Positions 58,787 to 64,000 of a stretch of DNA of 64,000 nucleotides are shown in pieces. A program made the position numbers and the translations under genes. The stretch's first letter is position 1, and every line of letters begins with the position of its first letter. Below the pieces are notes generated by a model. It was not told the origin of the DNA. It did no database searches and saw only the letters and a list, made by a program, of their open reading frames with translations. This DNA comes from Hymenopus coronatus (taxonomy: Eukaryota; Arthropoda; Insecta; Mantodea; Hymenopodidae), in the NCBI GenBank assembly GCA_030762935.1, contig CM060888.1, forward strand, positions 114,711,468-114,775,467, written 5' to 3'.

Positions 58787-59619
58787 GTAAAGTGATATTA
58801 CACCATTTTTCAAAAGAAGATAACATTTGCATTATTCAGTTGCACTCTTTAACTATTGTTTGCATAGATAGAGACCAGAGCTTTATTTTTTTTGTATTTA
58901 GATTTAAGTGCATTTGGAATCTATACAAAATGTGATTGTAAGGATTTGATATTGATACAAAGAAGGTGTCATGTTAATTAATGATGAACTATGGAGATAG
59001 TCACCAGTTCTATAAAAACTTTCTTTCTCTTGGTGACTGTGAGTAATAACTTATGTGTGTTCCTAAAAGTGGTCAAATTAAAATGAATTAATACCTTGGT
59101 GGTAGCAACAATACTAGTAGGAAGTCCACCTGAAGTGATAGTAAGGGTATTTTCTGTGAGTTAGTGTTCACATAATTGAATTTTCCTTCAGTTCCCTTTC
59201 TCTTCACTATTATTGTAAACGGCAGGAAGAAAACTTGTGCACTTGTGTGAATCTGGTGGTTTGATACTGTGAGCATGTGCACATGCATCATAAAAGTCAG
59301 ACCTTAAATATAGATGCAATATAAGACAAGAAAGTTTCATAAGTAAATAATTTAAAATAAATTTTATAGTGCAGTATTGTGTTACTGTTTCCTTAATTAC
59401 TTTACAAAACTATATTTAGCATTGGCTTCTATTACTTATATGCATCAATCTAGATCAGCTGTTATTCATTAGATATGGGAAAGAAAAAAAAAAAAAACTG
59501 AAGGATTAACCCAGTAGTCAACCACTTGTAACACAATTCACTATAGAGTCATTATTTCTAATGCACACTCTCAAAAGTATTCCCCACTCATTATATTGGA
59601 ATTGCTACTTGTATTTTTT
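58787..59619 (+). other. Intron after exon 12, left part, no feature seen
   Basis: AT-rich. No RIC1 continuation and no repeat recognised. Confidence 0.5.
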
Positions 59620-59850
59620 TTTTGTATAAGTTTAATGTCCTTTAACCTGGTAGGCGATGTCAGGTGATAAATGAAATGCATGAAATGATGCTCAAAAGAT
59701 TCCAGGGTGCATTGTGCTTAAGGCTATCAGACATTTCTCTTCTCAGGATAAAGAAAAACCCTACATAAAACCTTATTCAGGATATTCAAAGGCAAGATTT
59801 AAACTTAGGATCTCTGGAATGTGAGACCCTCACTATCCCCACATCAAGAG
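59620..59850 (-). mobile_element. SINE family 1, inverted
   Basis: It has the reversed tail TAATGTCCTTTAACCTGG, then the core complement AGGATAAAGAAAAACCC, then a diverged tRNA-like head. It is older than the copy at 47275. Confidence 0.7.
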
Positions 59851-59934
59851 GCAGGCAAGGCAATAATGAAGGCAGTTGCAGATGAACAGCTCCATCGCAT
59901 CGTTCTTAGGTAGTTTCCGAATGCCATTCTAGTC

Positions 59935-60240
59935 CCCTTTATTGACCAGGTTATAAGTTAGCAGTATAGGATAGCGGTTGTGTGGACAGTTAGCTTCCTG
60001 GATGTTGTCCTCTATGGCCTGGCAGTAACATGTTAGCTCCAAGGTCGCAGGTGCAAACCTGGTGAAGACAATGGATTTTTTTGGGCATAAAAATCCTTAA
60101 CATGGCTTCCTTTGAAAGGGAAGCAAAACCCTTGATCCTGTGTCGTAGATTTTCATAAAGAACCTCAAGCCTGATAAATAGGCCTCTGAGCAAAGTTAAG
60201 CAGTCTTTCATGCTCAATATAGAACGGGACACTGAGTCAA
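59935..60240 (+). mobile_element. SINE-like repeat, family 4
   Basis: It is the longer partner of 35690-35890. The upstream part (59960-60065) has a possible tRNA-like head with B-box-like GGTGCAAACCTGGT. The shared body runs from AATGGATTTTTTTGGGCATA to ATAGAACGGGACAC. Confidence 0.6.
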
Positions 60241-60279
60241 TAGTTAAAGAACATCCATAAATAACTCTGTTTAATTTAG

Positions 60280-60720
60280 CTCCCTGGAGTGTAAGAGAAA
60301 AGGGAATAAGAAAGAATGGGAGTAAGAATTAAAGTATACAGAGGAAGAATTGGAACGTCAACAGGTTAAATGATTATAAAGCTAAATTAACTACAAATAT
60401 ATTAAATTCCAAAGGAGAAAAATTCTTAAAAAACTTGAAATTAACTCCTGAACTACCTGGAAAAACAGCCATCACCATGTTCAGACTTCCCACTGGACAT
60501 GACTGTCTCAGTAAACATCTGCATTAAATTGGATTGCTATCGTCTCCAAATTGTCTGTTAGGCAACAAGGAAGAAGAAATGAATATGGAACATACATCAA
60601 TCTGTGAATAACTTAAACTGTATCCAGACTTGACCTCAAAATATTGAGAGGCAAGAAGGAAAATGGCTTTGTTGCTAAATCCTGAGCATTAGCCACACAC
60701 CACACAGGTTAAAACGGAAC
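60280..60720 (+). mobile_element. LINE fragment: RNase H end and zinc knuckle
   Basis: It reads, with two frame changes, LPGKTAITMFRLPTGHDCLS, then KHLH, then NKEEEMNMEHTSICEYLKLY. This is the RxxxxxFRLxTGHDCLxxHLxRIGIxxSPxCPLCxxxExMxxxHxxxC pattern at the C-terminus of RNase H-bearing non-LTR elements. Upstream text to 60280 is basic. The polymerase part is absent. Confidence 0.7.
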
Positions 60721-60779
60721 ATATACAAAAATTGGCCCAACAGGCACATGTAGGTAGGATGAGTTGCCAGCGGATATCA

Positions 60780-61225
60780 AAAATTCTAGCTATTATGTGA
60801 TGGTTGTGCAGCAATTGGGAGGATGACAGTCAAAGCATGTAAATTATTGCATGTGTCTCGACACTGTTGCATATATGGACATTTTTTATACATTTTGTGC
60901 TCAACTTACTGAATATGAAAGACAATACTGCTTCTTCCAGCAAGATGGGGCCACATGCCACTTGTCTAAGGTATCCCTAGAACAACCCATGATGTCTTCT
61001 CTGAGGAACGAACTGTTAGCAAACATTTGTGACCACCATGTTCGCCAGATCTAACAGCATGTGAATTTTTCCAATGGGGAGATTTGAAGATATGAAACAA
61101 ATCCACACACAATAGAGGAACTGAAAGGCAACATCAGCCGTACATCAAGTGTATCTAAATATGCTTAAATTTGCACAGCTGTGTATTAATGTTGCTTCTA
61201 TAAATACATTTTTCACTATATTTTC
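60780..61225 (+). mobile_element. Tc1/mariner-superfamily transposase fragment, third lineage
   Basis: AQLTEYERQYCFFQQDGATC is followed by HLSKVSLE (60900-60990), then in another frame PPCSPDLTACEFFQWGDLK (61035-61080), and LKFAQLCIN near 61165. These are the second (QQDGA) and third (PDLTxCD, here Glu in place of Asp) catalytic blocks and C-terminus of a mariner-like DDE transposase unlike the ones at 2328 and 13238. No termini were found. Confidence 0.7.
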
Positions 61226-61520
61226 CATTGTAAATAAGCGGTAAGTCCATTTCAGCTCTTCATTTCTGTATTTTCACTGTATCTCCTTCATGCTTACACA
61301 GGTCACTTTTGTCTACACTACCCCATATTATTTACTGAGTAAAATGTATTGTAATAGTGAGGTTTTCAAGCTGGGACATCAAAAGTTGATCACATTTTTG
61401 AGGTTCAACATCAACGTCTTTTATTCACTGTAAGATCATGGTACATGACATAGCTTTGTCAAAGATTTATTTACATAAGTTAATTTACAAATATGTTACA
61501 TTATGTCTAATATATATTAT

Positions 61521-61800
61521 TTACCTGTGACACAGTAAATTCATAATTACTGGGTAAAATGTATATTGTAATGAAAAGGTTTTAATTTCTCTGTTAAATT
61601 GCTTTACATTTGGTATTTCTTTTATATTTTCTGGCAAGTTATTATAGAATTCAATACATATATTTGTGAGATCACTTTTTAAAATGTTTGACCTGTATAT
61701 CTGAACATGGAGATCATTTTTTCTTTGTGTTGTTGATATCAACATTATATCTGTTGCCTTTTAATATGGTCCAGTAATAGACAACGTATAGTAATCAGAC
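61521..61800 (-). mobile_element. LINE C-terminal tail (family Y-like)
   Basis: The - strand reads TTQRKNDLHVQIYRSN, then FYNNLPENIKEIPNVKQFNR, then EIKTFSLQYTFYPV. This is the NTRxKxxLxxPxxRxxxxxxxxxxxGIKxYNxLPxxIKxxxxxxxFKxxVKxxLLxxxFY tail of Jockey/CR1-like reverse-transcriptase proteins. Upstream it is lost within about 60 bp. Confidence 0.7.
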
Positions 61801-63641
61801 TTATAAAGACTGCTACAAAGAGACAGTTATTGGAAAGAAAGAATACTAAAGGATAATGATTTAGGTGCTCTGAATATTAATGGCAGCTCCCAACAGACAT
61901 TAAAGTTTTCAGGAATTTTATGGGCTTGGTGACTATAATAAGCAGAATGCCTATCTGTTTATTACAGAAAAATGAACATTGAAAGGCATATAAAAAGGAT
62001 AGACTTCTCAGAGACGAAAGCCACAAATATCATGTTATGGTGAAGAATGAAACAAAGCCACTGTATCAGAGGGCATTCCTGAACTTATTTGGTATTACTA
62101 TACTTTGGATAAAAACTATTCAAAGTAAGAAGCACATGTATGTTAAAAATAATTTATGTTACTTAGTGAGATTATTTTACATTGATCAATGTCACATGAA
62201 AACAGAATTCAATATGTCTTGTGTGTCCTCATGTTTTATGTTGCCTACAGCCTTTAAGAATATCAATGCACCAAACATCAAAGAGAGCTATTATTGCGAA
62301 AAATATTTTAACCAGTTTGCCAATAGCTTATTTTCTTCCTTTACAGGAAAACATATTTGTACATCACCTTCAGTTGTGGACCCTAGTGCACTAATGCCTA
62401 CAGATGATAGAAGAAGATGTCAAACAAACAGACCACTGAAGATTAGTGCTGAAGCCAAAGAATCTGGGAAAAATCTGCTTCCCAAAATACACTTCTCATT
62501 ACAGTCTGTCTAAAAACCCCAATAGGACAAACATATCTACTGTCCACTTTGTTGAAGAAATATACAGACTTTATGATCAAGAATGCAATGAATAATGTAC
62601 AGGATTTGATTAGCAGCAAAAAGTAACATCTGTAAGCTTCATGCATACTGTGAGGTGTTGAATAGCTGCTTCAACATAGGCTTAAAAATTGTTCAGAAAC
62701 TGTAAATTTGTACCACATGAATTGATACGTAATCAAGCTCAATGCAGAGTGGATATCTCTTGTTAGCTTATTGTAATTGCTAATCCCTGATATAATAGTT
62801 TTATCAGGAGATGTGATGAAAAGTGGATGTCATATTGCAACTCTTAAACCTTGAAACAGTGGTCATTAGAATACGGTCATTAAAAAAAATTGGTTCAACT
62901 CCAAAATAATTATATGTATCTGATGGAATTTTGAAGCTGTGATTCATTCGGAATTTGTTCCAAGTGGGCATGCAGTTAATGTCGGTCTTTATTCTCAACA
63001 AGAGGCAGATGAAGTTTTGAGGCAAAGGTACCTGATACTAGTTAAAAGAAACAGAGTCCATTGCAGCAGAACAATGGACAAAATTCAGGAAGTAGAAGGA
63101 ATTGGCATATAGCTTTGATCTTGCACCATAGATTACCATCTGTTTATATCCTGACCCATTTCCATGGAAGAAATTTTGGAAACATTGAAGCTGTTGAAAT
63201 GGGTATTAATGAATACCAGAAAATCAGAAACTGGTACTGTTGCAGGATAGCAAACTTCATTTAAAGTCAACTCAACTATAGAGTCTAATGGTCTCTTCTT
63301 TGAAGATTAGAAGTATTTCCTGTAACAACATATTTGAAATTAAGTTTTGCTTAAAATTGACAATACTAATGAGACATCATCTATACCTGGTACCTACTAA
63401 TAAGATAATGGGAAACTGACTTTCACAGAAATAGAAATTAGTTTTAGCTTTTGCTGCTAGGTGAAACAGTAGTATTTTATAGTACTCACTTGCTCTGTTG
63501 ACAAATTGCTATGCTACACCTTGAATACAACTTGAGAAAAAAGACAGTCCACTATTAGCCTTATTGACGATCAAAACAGCAACAACAGCATTGTGGAAAT
63601 ATTTCCACTTTATAAGACAAGTATCTTATGGGGTTCTATGT
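61801..63641 (+). other. Right flank, no assigned feature
   Basis: The open frame 62037-62513 (158 codons) is the longest here. Its last 57 codons (from 62343) follow an acceptor-like TTTACAG, but they match no RIC1 block and no family I know. The rest is AT-rich. Confidence 0.4.
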
Positions 63642-63644
63642 CAA

Positions 63645-63880
63645 AAAATCTTATGTTTTTCATTCACACTACTTTCTCTACCTGTTCTGCAAACAAACTA
63701 TTCTTAAAAAAAGATAATTCCTCTATTTATTTCATGATAATCGAAATAAACATTAGCAGAAATGGTCTTATTACTTAGTTCCTTATAGGTAGAAGGAAAA
63801 TAAGTGAATACACAAGGCTAAAGTGATAGCCAAATCTTAAAAACTGTTCCTAAAAGAATAAATAAATCTTTCTTTGCCCC
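63645..63880 (-). mobile_element. Hairpin-ended repeat family, copy L, terminal fragment
   Basis: TTATGTTTTTCATTCACACT, ACTTTCTCTACC, ATAATCGAAATAAACATTAG and TTATAGGTAGAAGGAAAATA are family blocks in inverted orientation. Similarity fades near 63880. Confidence 0.65.
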
Positions 63881-64000
63881 ATTTATTTTTATAAACCTAG
63901 ATTTATCTTGCAAAAACTTAAAATTATGTCAACACCAGCTTTAGTAATGGAGTTTGTGATGTTAGACTCAGGTGTAAGGATAAGAAATTCTTCTTGAACA

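Noticed and set aside
62037..62513. 158-codon open frame as a nested gene
   Set aside because: Coding character is inconsistent along its length, there is no recognisable domain and no initiation context. Chance in AT-rich DNA is likely.
62343..62516. Open segment behind TTTACAG as a possible next RIC1 exon
   Set aside because: In the phase required after exon 12 it stops after about 13 codons, and the open frame matches no RIC1 block.
1..64000. CRISPR arrays, prokaryotic operons, phage or plasmid functions
   Set aside because: There are no regularly spaced repeats, no dense ORFs and no ribosome-binding sites. Exon-intron structure shows eukaryotic nuclear DNA.

Overview
The window is AT-rich animal nuclear DNA, and it lies almost entirely inside one large gene on the + strand. 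Twelve exons (1110..58786) with GT-AG borders and compatible phases encode about 794 consecutive codons of RIC1, the Rab6 guanine-nucleotide-exchange subunit. The earlier exons lie left of the window and the last ones to the right, so neither the promoter nor the stop codon is visible. The divergence from vertebrate RIC1, kilobase introns, mariner, piggyBac and hAT relics and tRNA-derived SINEs with a GGGGTTTTTCC-type core suggest an insect, perhaps a hemimetabolous or polyneopteran one. That last step is a guess. There is no prokaryotic content, CRISPR array, operon or credible tRNA or rRNA gene.

Layout. 1-1109: tail of a Tc1/mariner relic, then exon 1. Intron 1 (1377-8275): a 1.2-kb mariner, a 3.06-kb element with long inverted termini and a 3-bp target duplication, and a 290-bp MITE flanked by TTATAA. 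Intron 2 (8426-14986): three copies of a hairpin-ended repeat family, a SINE, a tandem duplication and a nearly complete mariner-type element. Intron 3 (15224-25428): a 2.5-kb hAT element with a perfect 8-bp target duplication, plus mariner, hAT, CENP-B-like and SINE relics. Intron 5 (26908-34844): a piggyBac remnant, a three-element nest of the hairpin-ended family and a small MITE. Introns 6-8 (35080-48176): SINEs, a LINE endonuclease fragment and a relic of an arthropod repeat protein carrying HGERFHQD. Intron 9 (48417-53216): a large asymmetric inverted repeat, LINE fragments, another hairpin-ended copy, a decayed duplicate of RIC1 exon 9 and a hairpin with 100-bp arms. Intron 11 (53545-58595) and the right flank: LINE, mariner and SINE fragments and three more hairpin-ended copies.

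The most unusual content is the hairpin-ended family: thirteen copies or pieces, about 0.9 kb when complete, covering about 9 kb. One end is a roughly 44-bp imperfect palindrome. The other carries one arm motif inverted. Most copies have a TG/CA-rich stretch inside and lie in T- or A-rich DNA. This resembles non-autonomous Helentron-type elements, but I cannot assign it with certainty. All exon borders were read by eye against recalled RIC1 family conservation. Repeat borders without a stated target duplication are approximate to tens of bases.
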